The notes: generated by a model from the sequence alone, not told the origin. DNA of 38,057 nt from Candidatus Caccovicinus merdipullorum (GCA_018715905.1 DVKS01000037.1:1-38057), one strand, 5' to 3'; positions 22,781 through 30,819 are shown, numbered from the stretch's first letter. Numbers and translations are program-made.

Positions 22781-24460
22781 CTATTCCTCCGCTTCCAGTG
22801 CATAGATGGCCGCCCCTGCAGCCCCTACGATCTCCGGCTCAGGACAGATATACAGCCGGCTTCCGATTTTTTCTTCCACCGCCCGCACTACGCCGGGATT
22901 TTTGGCCACGCCGCCGGTCATCATAAATTCAGGCTCCAGTCCCACCCGCTTCATCAGGGAATAGGATTTATTGGCGATGGAACGGCAAACGCCATTTGCA
23001 ATGTCTTTCTTTTCCTTGTTCTGGGCAATCAGGGAAATAACCTCCGATTCTGCAAAGACAGAGCACATGCTGGTAATTTCGATCTCTTCCGTGGACTTTA
23101 AGGCTTCCGGCCCCAGTTGATCGATATCCATCTCCAGCGAACGGGCAATCATCTCCAGGAATCGTCCCGTTCCTGCAGCGCATTTATCATTCATCACAAA
23201 ATCCGTCACTTCTCCCTTTTCATTCAGATGAATGGCCTTGCTGTCCTGGCCGCCGATATCCAGGATGGTGCGCACCTTCGGATTAAAATAGTGCGCGCCC
23301 TTTCCGTGACAGCTGATCTCCGTCACATTTTCATCGGCAAATTCTATACTTACCCGCCCGTAGCCGGTGGATACGATCCGGGAAATATCCTCCCGTTTCA
23401 GGTCCGCCTGCGCAAGCACCTGCTCCAGTACCTTTCTGGCGCTTTCTCCGGACTTTGCTCCGGTGCGGACCACTGCAAAGGCCTTGATTCTGCGGTCCTG
23501 GTCCATGATCACCGCATTGGTGGACGTGGACCCGCTGTCGATTCCCATTACATACATGGTCTGTTTTCCTCCTGTGCCGGTTTTTTTCGTCTTTTTCTCC
23601 CTGCCCAGAGATTCCAGAAATGCCTCGATCCGGGTAAGGATCTGCCCGTAGCTCTGTCTCGTATAATCCGTCTCCAGAAGAAGCATGGGCCGCTTTAAGA
23701 TTTCCTTAAGCCAGGCATACTCATAGGCATAATTATCGCAGAACTGAACGGTGTGATAAATGATGCCGTCTGCGCTGTGGGCATATTTTAAGATCAGCTG
23801 ATCCCTTCCCGCGGCCTCCTCCATGCGCATACATGGAAACTGGCTTAAAAGCCCGCGGACATAGCCGGTCATCACCTGATCTTCTTCAACAAGAATCTTT
23901 CGGTCGAGACTTGTGCAGGTAAGATCAAAAGCCACTGCCGCGCCTTTTTCCTCCAGAATCTTTTTAATATTCTGATTGGCTCTGGCACCGGCAATGCCTA
24001 CCGAAAGGCCACTGCCTGCTCCGTTCCTCTCCCTCTCACTTTTTTCTTTTTCCGCTTTTCGCTTCTTTAGCAGAGAAAGAAAACGTTCTTCATCAAAACA
24101 CTTCCCGGAAAACTGTTGGTATTCCCGGACCATTTGCCGGATCCGGTTTTCATAAAGCCGGATCCCCGCATCTTTGGTAATCCTGGGCGTGTCCAGCATA
24201 TAGATAAACCGGTCCGGCAGCTGCTCTTTTAACACATCGTAGAGTCTGCGTATGCTGTCGCAGCATGTGGTAAGGATCACGCCCTCGTAATCCTCCGTCA
24301 TCACCTCTTCCAGCACGCCTTTGGCGAAACTGCACACATTGGGATGCATCCGCAGATCTGCCTGATTAAAATTTGAAACCTCCGGTTCGATCCGGTGCAT
24401 CTGCACGCCCATGGATTCAAATATTTCTATGGGGGCATATTTACAGATATATCCTAACAT
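22781..24460 (-). CDS. 2-hydroxyacyl-CoA dehydratase subunit fused to ATP-dependent activase
   Basis: A 559-aa fusion. Residues 1-295 are an HgdB-like dehydratase domain with Cys motifs LTTCCDSIRRLYD (C65/C66) and VQFCDNYAYEY (C241). From about 302, MYVMGIDSGSTSTNAV begins a complete HgdC/BcrAD-type activator: phosphate loops, DIGGQDSK and the two cluster cysteines in NDKCAAGTGRF and TSMCSVFAESEV. In this family the dimeric activator hydrolyses ATP to inject one electron into the dehydratase [4Fe-4S] cluster, starting ketyl-radical dehydration. A charged linker (280-300) joins the halves. Its ATG overlaps the upstream stop by 7 nt, so translation is coupled. No CoA-transferase gene is adjacent, so the substrate is unknown. 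Confidence 0.88.
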   Translation of the reverse strand: MLGYICKYAPIEIFESMGVQMHRIEPEVSNFNQADLRMHPNVCSFAKGVLEEVMTEDYEGVILTTCCDSIRRLYDVLKEQLPDRFIYMLDTPRITKDAGIRLYENRIRQMVREYQQFSGKCFDEERFLSLLKKRKAEKEKSERERNGAGSGLSVGIAGARANQNIKKILEEKGAAVAFDLTCTSLDRKILVEEDQVMTGYVRGLLSQFPCMRMEEAAGRDQLILKYAHSADGIIYHTVQFCDNYAYEYAWLKEILKRPMLLLETDYTRQSYGQILTRIEAFLESLGREKKTKKTGTGGKQTMYVMGIDSGSTSTNAVIMDQDRRIKAFAVVRTGAKSGESARKVLEQVLAQADLKREDISRIVSTGYGRVSIEFADENVTEISCHGKGAHYFNPKVRTILDIGGQDSKAIHLNEKGEVTDFVMNDKCAAGTGRFLEMIARSLEMDIDQLGPEALKSTEEIEITSMCSVFAESEVISLIAQNKEKKDIANGVCRSIANKSYSLMKRVGLEPEFMMTGGVAKNPGVVRAVEEKIGSRLYICPEPEIVGAAGAAIYALEAEE

Positions 24461-25779
24461 GCTTTCTCCTTCTTTCCATCTATCCGATTTTTCCTTCCGG
24501 CATCGCTTTCTTCCCCGTCTTCTTCATCCAGGATTTCCAGAAACGCCTCCAGTCTGGTCTTAATCTGGCCGTCGTGACTGTTTCTCTTATCAATTCCGTC
24601 CCCATCCAGAATCAGCATAGGGATTCCCATCTCCTTCATCTTTTCCTTCAGAAGAACGCTGCCTCCGGACGCCTGCTTGCACCCCCAGTGGCAGAAATGG
24701 ATCACCGCGTCAGCATCCACCTCCCTGGCGAACTGTCCCAGGGCCTCTGCCTTATAGGCATAGCTTCCGTTATAAATATTCCGTATAGTCTTGACAGCCA
24801 GAGCCCGGAAGGGGTCTGACGCATCCAGCTCGTTTGCATAATCCAGGACAATATCGCTGGCAATCACCTGATATCTCCTGCTTCCGTTAAAGTAAGACCG
24901 CAAAGTCTCCTGATAAAACGGCAAAAGGTGCACCCAAAGGATCCGTTTCCCTTCAAACCGGGGATACGTCTGGATATCCTTCACCATAAAATTCACCAGA
25001 TTCCGGAATTCCTCCGTGCCCATAAGAAGATGGGTCCCCATCATCAGGTACAGCTGGCTGATGATCTCCCCCGGATAATAATGCTCTTTTTCCAGTTCAT
25101 AAAAGCGAAGAAGGCTTTTCCTGGTTTCATTTTCCACCTGGATGATCTGCCGCAGCCTGTCCTCATCAAACCGGCGTCCGAAAACTTTTTCCAGACTTTT
25201 CGTCATTTCTCTTAACTGATCTGCCAGGTAATCCACCGACTCCGGATCGCAGTCATAGGGCACATCCAGAAACGTAAAAGGCACGCCGATCTTTTTTTCC
25301 AGATAACGGAACGTATTTAAGTTTCCATCGCAGCTTAAGGAGGTGGTCACCGCATATTCCGGCGCCTTCAGGACGCCGCTTTCCACCGCCCCGGTAAAGG
25401 TCTTGTGATAAGAACACAGGGTCGGCGCCAGCCCTGCGTTCTGGGCACAGTCAATAAAATAATCTTCCAGATGATACCCGGAAAAATAGCAGGAAAGGCA
25501 TTCGATGGACAGGGTGCGCTTATCAAAGCACTGAAGGATCTCACAGGGGGCAAAAATATTTCCCCACACATAGCTTCCCTCATGGCTTAAGGAATCCGCC
25601 ACCAGAGACATCATCATGGCTTCCAGTTTCTGATACCCTTTGGAAAGGCCCTTTTTCGGAAGCAGCCTGGTTTTCAGTTTATTGGCCTGAAATCCCCGTA
25701 CCATCCAGTCCCAGCCCTTCTCCGGGTCATTTTTTACTTCCTGATTTACGTAATGAATATACTTGTCTACTATGGACAT
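24454..25779 (-). CDS. 2-hydroxyacyl-CoA dehydratase family subunit
   Basis: An HGD-D family protein of 441 aa. Cysteines are in APCEILQC, IECLSCYFSGYH and the C-terminal FCHWGCKQASGG segment, followed by the family ending LDGDGIDKRNSHDGQIKTRL then AFLEIL. It should pair with the HgdB-like half of the downstream fusion as an iron-sulfur heterodimer. The YjiM / double-cubane-cluster branch is an alternative, because members of that branch share the fold and an activator partner. I chose the ATG at 25779 behind AGAGGAG; an earlier ATG at 25806 lacks a site. The stop overlaps the fusion gene start. Confidence 0.85.
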   Translation of the reverse strand: MSIVDKYIHYVNQEVKNDPEKGWDWMVRGFQANKLKTRLLPKKGLSKGYQKLEAMMMSLVADSLSHEGSYVWGNIFAPCEILQCFDKRTLSIECLSCYFSGYHLEDYFIDCAQNAGLAPTLCSYHKTFTGAVESGVLKAPEYAVTTSLSCDGNLNTFRYLEKKIGVPFTFLDVPYDCDPESVDYLADQLREMTKSLEKVFGRRFDEDRLRQIIQVENETRKSLLRFYELEKEHYYPGEIISQLYLMMGTHLLMGTEEFRNLVNFMVKDIQTYPRFEGKRILWVHLLPFYQETLRSYFNGSRRYQVIASDIVLDYANELDASDPFRALAVKTIRNIYNGSYAYKAEALGQFAREVDADAVIHFCHWGCKQASGGSVLLKEKMKEMGIPMLILDGDGIDKRNSHDGQIKTRLEAFLEILDEEDGEESDAGRKNRIDGKKEKAC

Positions 25780-26103
25780 GGTTTCTCCTCTTCTCACTTC
25801 CAGCATTCATTTTCCTCCTATGATTATCGTCCATAAAAGGAAAAGAAATATTTCGCTCCGGGCAGGCAGCAAAATGCGTTTTCCCAGCCAGCTCTTTTTT
25901 TAGAACGGCATAAGCCAGATTCAGTTCCTGTGCCGGATGGGACGGCTGCTCCCCGGAAGAAAAATATACGTCCGGATGCATCCGGTACATAAGATGGCGA
26001 TACTTCTTTTTTATTTCCCCATCTCTGCTCCCGGTGAAAGTTCCAGGATTTGATAAGCTTCCGTCACTGTCACAGCTGCACCTTCTCCTTTCCCGCTCCG
26101 CAT
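25727..26103 (-). pseudogene. Frameshifted J-domain (DnaJ-like) protein gene
   Basis: Two frames together give one J-domain. The first, from ATG 26103 (AAGGA upstream) or GTG 26073, reads TVTEAYQILELSPGAEMG and hits TAA at 26011-26013. The next frame continues EIKKKYRHLMYRMHPDVYFS, then AQELNLAYAVLKKEL, with the diagnostic HPD. One extra G in the GGGG run at 26017-26020 would join them exactly. The second frame ends at 25727, overlapping the dehydratase gene by 53 nt. J-domain proteins stimulate Hsp70 ATPases. It lies between the 110-aa protein and the dehydratase genes. It is either a recent pseudogene or a homopolymer sequencing error. Confidence 0.75.
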
Positions 26104-26119
26104 TTTTTTAAGTTTTCCT

Positions 26120-26452
26120 TCAGCTGTTGAGCTGCCCTGCCAGATCCTCTTCCAGTACCTTCCGAAGCACCTCTTTTGCCCCAGCGTCCAGCTTCATCAC
26201 ACGGACCTCGCTGCAGACCTGCTTTAAGCCTTCCTCGAAGGAAAGTCCCGGACGTCTTATCAGAAGATCCTTCAAAGCAGTATAATAAAGGAGCATATAC
26301 GTGATATCGCCTTTCTTCTGCATCATCTCCAGCAGCCGCGCCCGCACTCTCCTTCTGTGAGAGATTCCTCCCGGGAATACCCGTTCGTAAAACTCCCGGT
26401 AATCCCGCTCCCGCTGCGCTCCGCTCCGAAAATCCAGCCAGCCCTTTCCCAT
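26120..26452 (-). CDS. Small helical protein of unknown function, 110 aa
   Basis: I do not recognise this family. The 110 residues look soluble and helical: a basic/aromatic N-terminal part (KGWLDFRSGAQRERDYREFY), an Arg-rich turn (SHRRRVRARL), a hydrophobic helix (DITYMLLYYTALKDLLIRR) and an acidic C-terminal helix. There is no signal peptide, membrane segment or Cys. The ATG at 26452 follows GGAGGAAGGAAC; the longer frame to 26563 overlaps the flavin reductase gene. It lies 37 nt after the reductase gene and 16 nt before the J-domain frame, so it belongs to that transcript. Confidence 0.65.
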   Translation of the reverse strand: MGKGWLDFRSGAQRERDYREFYERVFPGGISHRRRVRARLLEMMQKKGDITYMLLYYTALKDLLIRRPGLSFEEGLKQVCSEVRVMKLDAGAKEVLRKVLEEDLAGQLNS

Positions 26453-26489
26453 GTTCCTTCCTCCTGTCTGTAAATACGGGTCCGGCCCA

Positions 26490-27056
26490 TCAGCGGATAA
26501 AATTCGTCTTAATCTTTTCTTCCTGAGCCGGCACTTCCAGGCCTGCTTTCTTTCCAGCCTCAATAGACTTTAACAGCCAGGCCATATTGTTTCCCAGAGT
26601 CCGCATGATCTGGAGTCCCTCTGCATCCTGGCGGACTTCCTCCGGCGTATTGCCGTGAACCATGTTCCAGTAATTGGAAGATACCACCGGCATCTGATAA
26701 AAGGTAAGATATTTGTTCAGGACATCCAGTGTGGCCGTGGTTCCCGCCCGTCTTGCAGAAGCTACAGCCGCCCCGGGCTTTAACCGCATATCTGCTCCGG
26801 CCATGGAACAGAACTTATCCATAAATTCAATAATCTGGCCGGAAGGCGATGCCCAGTATACCGGGGATCCGATCACCAGTCCGTCTGCTTCTTTCATCTT
26901 GGCGGCGGCTGCCTTTACGTTCTCCGTATCCGGATTCCCAGCCTGGAAAATCTCGCTGTCCACTCCATTTTCCTTTAATGCTGCTGCCACTTCACACAGA
27001 GCCGTATAAGTACAGCCCTCTTTTCTCGGGCTTCCATTTAATAATAATACTTTCAT
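26490..27056 (-). CDS. Flavodoxin-fold NADPH-dependent FMN reductase
   Basis: Flavin-binding protein of 188 aa, cytosolic. The phosphate loop is LLNGSPRKEGCTYTAL (4-19), and GSPVYWASPSGQ (about 78-89) is the flavin ring contact of the NADPH-dependent FMN reductase / iron-sulfur flavoprotein family. There is no Cys-rich iron-sulfur motif after the loop, so it is a plain flavodoxin-like reductase. AAAGGA lies 8 nt before the ATG at 27056; an ATG at 27065 is less well placed. It is first in the run leading to the dehydratase genes and could supply low-potential electrons to them; that link is inference from position. Confidence 0.85.
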   Translation of the reverse strand: MKVLLLNGSPRKEGCTYTALCEVAAALKENGVDSEIFQAGNPDTENVKAAAAKMKEADGLVIGSPVYWASPSGQIIEFMDKFCSMAGADMRLKPGAAVASARRAGTTATLDVLNKYLTFYQMPVVSSNYWNMVHGNTPEEVRQDAEGLQIMRTLGNNMAWLLKSIEAGKKAGLEVPAQEEKIKTNFIR

Positions 27057-27121
27057 GTAATTCATCCTTTCTTCTGCATTCCCAGACTTTTCTATGTCAT
27101 TTCATAGGTCACTTCGTTCCT

Positions 27122-27127
27122 ATTATA
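27122..27127 (-). promoter_or_regulatory. Candidate -10 for the flavin reductase unit
   Basis: A perfect TATAAT on the minus strand, 66 nt before the reductase start. The -35 at 17 nt (TGGCAT) is poor, so the promoter may be activator-dependent. A short inverted repeat CTATG/CATAG (27092-27108) lies just downstream. Confidence 0.4.
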
Positions 27128-27162
27128 CGCCCAGTCCGGCAGGAATGCCATATTTTTTTGCC

Positions 27163-27198
27163 CGCAAAAACAGCGGACAGATCGTCTCATCTGTCCGC
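27163..27198 (-). terminator. Intrinsic terminator of the symporter/amidohydrolase operon
   Basis: GCGGACAGAT and its exact complement around a 6-nt loop (27173-27198) are followed on the minus strand by TGTTTTTG. It lies about 28 nt past the amidohydrolase stop. Confidence 0.85.
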
Positions 27199-27225
27199 CG
27201 AAATCAAGTACTGATTCTGTTCTTT

Positions 27226-28842
27226 TTACGCATGATACACCTGCGTGCCGCCCACATAAGCAGCCTCCACCGGTATCCTGCTCAGTTTCTCCGGCTCTGT
27301 CTCAAAGGGATTCTGTCCCAGAATCACGAAATCTGCCGCCATACCCGGCATGATGCGCCCCTTTACCTCTTCCTCAAAGCTTGCTTTTGCCCCTGCAATG
27401 GTGTAGCTGTCCAAAGCCTCCTGAACCGTAAACTGCTGTTTGGGAAGGTACGGGCCTATGTGGTCTTTTAAAGTTCTGCGGGTTACGGCGCACTGCATGC
27501 CGGCCAGGACATCCGGCAGTTCCACCGGACAGTCTGAACCATTGCTGACAGTCACGCCCTTTTCCATCAGTGTTTTCCAGCTGTAGCTGGTGGAAGCCAG
27601 TTCCTCCCCTACCCGCTCTTTTACCATATGGATATCATAATCCAGAAATATGCTTTGCGCGTAAATGTGAAGCTTCAGCCGGGCGATCCGCTCTAACTGA
27701 TCCGGTCTGGTAATCTGGCAGTGGACGATACCATGACGATGGTCTTCTCTGGGGCAGGCCGTCAGCGCCTTCTCATAGGCATCAAGCACCCGGTCCAGGC
27801 AGGCATCGCCGATGGCATGGACCGCCGCCTGCATTCCCTGCTCATTGGCATATCCGATCATCTCGTCCAGCGTCTCCTGGCTGAATACCGGGATCCCGCA
27901 AGTGGAAGGATCATCGGCGTAAGGCCGGCTTAAGTAAGCAGTCCTTGCCCCAAGAGCTCCGTCTCCCAGCATTTTTAAGGGACCGATCTTAAAACGGCTG
28001 CTGCCGGTTCCTGTGCGGTTTCCTGCCTCCACAAATTTCTTTAATTCCTCCAGGGATGTAAAATTGCTCTGCTCATATACCCGCACCGTCAGCTTCCCTT
28101 CCTGCTCCAGCTCCCGGTACGCTTCGTTCACCACAGTCCAGTAAACCCCGCGGAAGGCACAGTAGTCATCGGTCTGGCAGCTGGTCACACCATAAGAATT
28201 CAGCGCCCGGCAGGCCGCAAGGAGCATGTCCTTTACATCTTCCTTGTCCGGCGCCGGAATGGCGTCATAAACCAGATCCATGGCATTATCAAAAAATCTT
28301 CCGTCCGGCTCGCCGTTTTCCATGCCGATGCGGCCGCCTTCCGGCTGGGCTGTTCCGGCATTTATGCCCAAAAGCTCAAGTGCCCGGCTGTTTACCACCA
28401 GGCAATGGCCGCAGGCCCTTACCGCGCACACCGGCACATCTTCCGAAACCTGATCCAGGTCATACCGGTCCGGCATCCTCTTTTCCCCGGCAAAATAATC
28501 CTGATTCCATCCCCGGCCCATGATCCAGGTATTCTCCCGGATGATGCGGCTTTCTTTGAAAGCCCGCAGACAGTCAAGGACTTCCTGCAGACTTCCGGTA
28601 TGAGAAGCCAGCTGAGCTGAATTTAAGGCGCTGCCAAATCCCAGCAGATGCATGTGGCTGTCATTAAAGCCGCTGCATACGAACCGGCCATTTAAGTCAA
28701 CCAGCACATCTCCCTCTTCTTTCTGCTTCAGCGCCTCCTGACTGGTTCCGGAAAACGTAAACTTTCCTTCTTCTTCAATAAACGCCTGCACCAGCGGAAG
28801 GCTGCCGGTATAAACCTGCCCGTTATAATAGATCGTCTTCAT
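27226..28842 (-). CDS. Amidohydrolase, YtcJ-like, in a lysine-riboswitch operon
   Basis: Metal-dependent hydrolase of 538 aa of the same family as the protein at 19125-20789. Ligand motifs are NDSHMH (H63, H65), MLGDGALGARTAY, AVHAIGDACLD and NGSDCPVELP. The C-terminal beta domain ends VEAAYVGGTQVYHA. The family cleaves amide or formamide bonds; the exact substrate is unknown. It starts 4 nt after the AGCS symporter stop, so the two are co-transcribed from the promoter at 30708-30736 and both sit behind the L-box. This suggests, without proof, that it releases lysine or acts on a lysine derivative brought in by the transporter. Confidence 0.87.
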   Translation of the reverse strand: MKTIYYNGQVYTGSLPLVQAFIEEEGKFTFSGTSQEALKQKEEGDVLVDLNGRFVCSGFNDSHMHLLGFGSALNSAQLASHTGSLQEVLDCLRAFKESRIIRENTWIMGRGWNQDYFAGEKRMPDRYDLDQVSEDVPVCAVRACGHCLVVNSRALELLGINAGTAQPEGGRIGMENGEPDGRFFDNAMDLVYDAIPAPDKEDVKDMLLAACRALNSYGVTSCQTDDYCAFRGVYWTVVNEAYRELEQEGKLTVRVYEQSNFTSLEELKKFVEAGNRTGTGSSRFKIGPLKMLGDGALGARTAYLSRPYADDPSTCGIPVFSQETLDEMIGYANEQGMQAAVHAIGDACLDRVLDAYEKALTACPREDHRHGIVHCQITRPDQLERIARLKLHIYAQSIFLDYDIHMVKERVGEELASTSYSWKTLMEKGVTVSNGSDCPVELPDVLAGMQCAVTRRTLKDHIGPYLPKQQFTVQEALDSYTIAGAKASFEEEVKGRIMPGMAADFVILGQNPFETEPEKLSRIPVEAAYVGGTQVYHA

Positions 28843-28846
28843 TCCC

Positions 28847-30337
28847 TTACCTCATTTCCTTCATTCCGTCTTCATAGAACAGCCGGGCGTCTTTTTCCAT
28901 CTTCCCAATGCTCAGATAACGAGCCTTGTAATCCTTCAGCAGCTTAAAATACTGGCTGGACAGAATCAGGATCACCGCCACATTAATGAAAGTGGGAATC
29001 GCCGAAGTGATGTCCACCAGAGTCCAGATAAATCCCTGATTATCGGTCTTTACCAGATAAATAGTCCACAGAAGTCCCGGAAGGGCGCGGACCGCATAAA
29101 ATACCTTCATAACCAGATCTTTTAACGGTCCTTCCTTCTTATACAGGTGCTCCAGGATAGCCAGATAATAAGTAAACCATCCGCCGGAAGTAGTAACGGT
29201 AAAAATTACCATGATCACAGCCAGAAGAATGCTTCCTGCCGTGCCGAAACTGCCGGCAAATGCATTTAAAGCCAGCGTTCCTCCATTGCTTCCATCGGTC
29301 CACTTTCCGCTGAGAATTACCGAAAGTGCGGTAATCGTGCAGACAACCACCGTATCGAAAAATACTTCGAAGGATCCCCACAGGCCCTGCTCCACCGGAT
29401 GGCGGGTATGGGCAGAAGCATGGATCATAGGAGAAGTACCCCAGCCGGCTTCATTGGAATATACGGACCGCGCCATGCCGACCCGGATCATCTCACTGAC
29501 TGCGCAGCCTGCAAAACCGCCGATGGCTGCCGTTCCGGTAAACGCATTGGTAAAAATAGACGCGATTGCTTCCGGCACCTGTGAAAGGTTTGCCAGGATC
29601 ATTCCAATTCCCATCAAAATATAAAGAAAACTCATAAACGGCACCAGCTTGCTGAAAACAGAAGCAATCTTTTTGGTTCCGCCGCTAGTAATCAGATAAG
29701 TTAAAACACATAACAGAATGCCTACTAAAATTACGCCTTCAACGGTTATGCCGCCTACTGTCAGATCCGGAAGTTTGAATGCGCCGGACACCACCTGCGC
29801 CGCTGTCAGATTCGAAGAAGTAACAAAGAATGTGGAAAAAATGCCGATACCGAAAATCACAGCCGGTATCAGCCACAGCTTTCCCCAGCCTCTTTCTGTT
29901 CCCAGTCCTCTCTCCATATAGTAGGTGGGGCCGCCGTAATATTCGCCCTTTTCATTTTTCCGACGGTAGTAGCATCCGAGAGTTACCTCAACCTGCTTTA
30001 ATATCATTCCCAGGCAGGCTGTCAGCCACATCCAAAGCACCGCTCCAGGGCCGCCTGCTGCCACTGCTGTGGCTACGCCGGCGATGTTTCCGAATCCTAC
30101 TGTTCCTCCAATTGCCGTGGAAATCGCTTCAAAAGCTGTCAGCATTCCCTGCTCACTCTGCTTTGCCTCTTTATCGCTGCCAAACATCTGGCCCGCTGTC
30201 CGCTTCATGATCCATCCGAAATGACGGAACTGAAAGAAACCGGACCGTACGGTAAAATACAGTCCCGTAGCAATCATCAGGACGATCAGCGGAACACCCC
30301 ACAGCACACCATCAAGCCAATTCAAAAAATCAATCAT
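28847..30337 (-). CDS. AGCS-family amino acid:cation symporter
   Basis: Sodium- or proton-coupled amino-acid carrier of 496 aa, the usual AGCS (AlsT/DagA/YaaJ) length, with about eleven membrane segments. Signature regions are GGTVGFGNIAGVATAVAAGG then PGAVLWMW, YYGGPTYYMERGLG and NEAGWGTSPMIHASAHTRHP. Characterised members take alanine, glycine or D-alanine, some glutamine. Here the leader carries a lysine riboswitch, so the carrier is regulated as if it brings in lysine or a related compound. The ATG at 30337 follows GGAGG by about 9 nt; the ATG at 30358 overlaps that site. The amidohydrolase follows directly. Confidence 0.9.
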   Translation of the reverse strand: MIDFLNWLDGVLWGVPLIVLMIATGLYFTVRSGFFQFRHFGWIMKRTAGQMFGSDKEAKQSEQGMLTAFEAISTAIGGTVGFGNIAGVATAVAAGGPGAVLWMWLTACLGMILKQVEVTLGCYYRRKNEKGEYYGGPTYYMERGLGTERGWGKLWLIPAVIFGIGIFSTFFVTSSNLTAAQVVSGAFKLPDLTVGGITVEGVILVGILLCVLTYLITSGGTKKIASVFSKLVPFMSFLYILMGIGMILANLSQVPEAIASIFTNAFTGTAAIGGFAGCAVSEMIRVGMARSVYSNEAGWGTSPMIHASAHTRHPVEQGLWGSFEVFFDTVVVCTITALSVILSGKWTDGSNGGTLALNAFAGSFGTAGSILLAVIMVIFTVTTSGGWFTYYLAILEHLYKKEGPLKDLVMKVFYAVRALPGLLWTIYLVKTDNQGFIWTLVDITSAIPTFINVAVILILSSQYFKLLKDYKARYLSIGKMEKDARLFYEDGMKEMR

Positions 30338-30467
30338 TCTGTTTTCCCTCCTGAGCATTACGGCCAGAGTCCCGGTACTTTTGCCTCCTGGCCAGATTCT
30401 GCTTTTGAGGATTCTGTCTGCGACGGCTTAATCCGCATATCATCCCTTTCGGCCCGGTGTGAGCCGC

Positions 30468-30501
30468 AAAAAAAGCAGCGGTATTCGACACACCACTGCT
30501 T
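30468..30501 (-). terminator. Leader terminator of the lysine riboswitch
   Basis: AGCAGTGGT pairs with ACCGCTGCT (one G-U pair) around a 9-nt loop and is followed by a run of seven Ts on the minus strand. It lies about 25 nt downstream of the aptamer and 130 nt before the symporter start, so lysine binding should favour termination. A second hairpin (GGCCAG/CTGGCC, 30362-30393) lies just before the symporter gene; its role is unclear. Confidence 0.88.
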
Positions 30502-30525
30502 CATCACGCACAAATCTCCATGAAA

Positions 30526-30688
30526 CAATAGCCCCTCCACCCTAAGGTGAGAGTGTGCAGCCTCTTCGCCTGCACCCCAACTTAAGCATCTGCGGAAAAT
30601 GCCTGTTTCGGCGAATCCCCCTTTTCCTGTCCTTCCCAGGCTCTCCGCAGCCTCCAGGCAGGTACTCTTGACATTCGCGCCTCTATTG
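30526..30688 (-). promoter_or_regulatory. Lysine riboswitch (L-box)
   Basis: The minus-strand leader aligns by eye with the Bacillus lysC L-box: AATAGAGGCGCGAATGTCAA then GAGTA at the 5' side, AAAAGGGGGATTCGCCGAAA in the middle, a P5-like hairpin (CTCACC, loop, GGTGGAG), and GGAGGGGCTATTG at the 3' side. P1 closes with CAATAG (30688-30683) and CTATTG (30531-30526), a perfect 6-bp stem. A terminator follows. I compared glycine riboswitch and T-box patterns and they fit much less well. The gene controlled is an AGCS symporter followed by an amidohydrolase. Confidence 0.9.
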
Positions 30689-30707
30689 CCGTTTTCTGTT
30701 TCCATCC

Positions 30708-30736
30708 ATAATAAAAGCTTTGCCTTTGTCTGTCAA
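30708..30736 (-). promoter_or_regulatory. Promoter of the L-box operon
   Basis: TTGACA (-35, perfect), 17-nt spacer, TATTAT (-10) on the minus strand. Transcription should start near 30701, about 13 nt before the P1 stem, giving a leader of about 365 nt. Confidence 0.85.
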
Positions 30737-30819
30737 CTGTTTTTTTTGCATACTTTGCGCTTTTTTTCATACATTCTGTGCTTTTTCCTTTTCTGCCGGA
30801 AACGACGTGCAGTTTTGTC

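Noticed and set aside
22229..23101. Plus-strand open frame of 290 codons
   Set aside because: It is antisense to tag and the activase half, with shadow-like composition and no ribosome site.
30526..30688. Glycine riboswitch or T-box upstream of the AGCS gene
   Set aside because: GGAGAG, CGCCGAA and AGGGTGG fragments first suggested these, but the aligned order of motifs and the P1 stem fit the L-box over its whole length.
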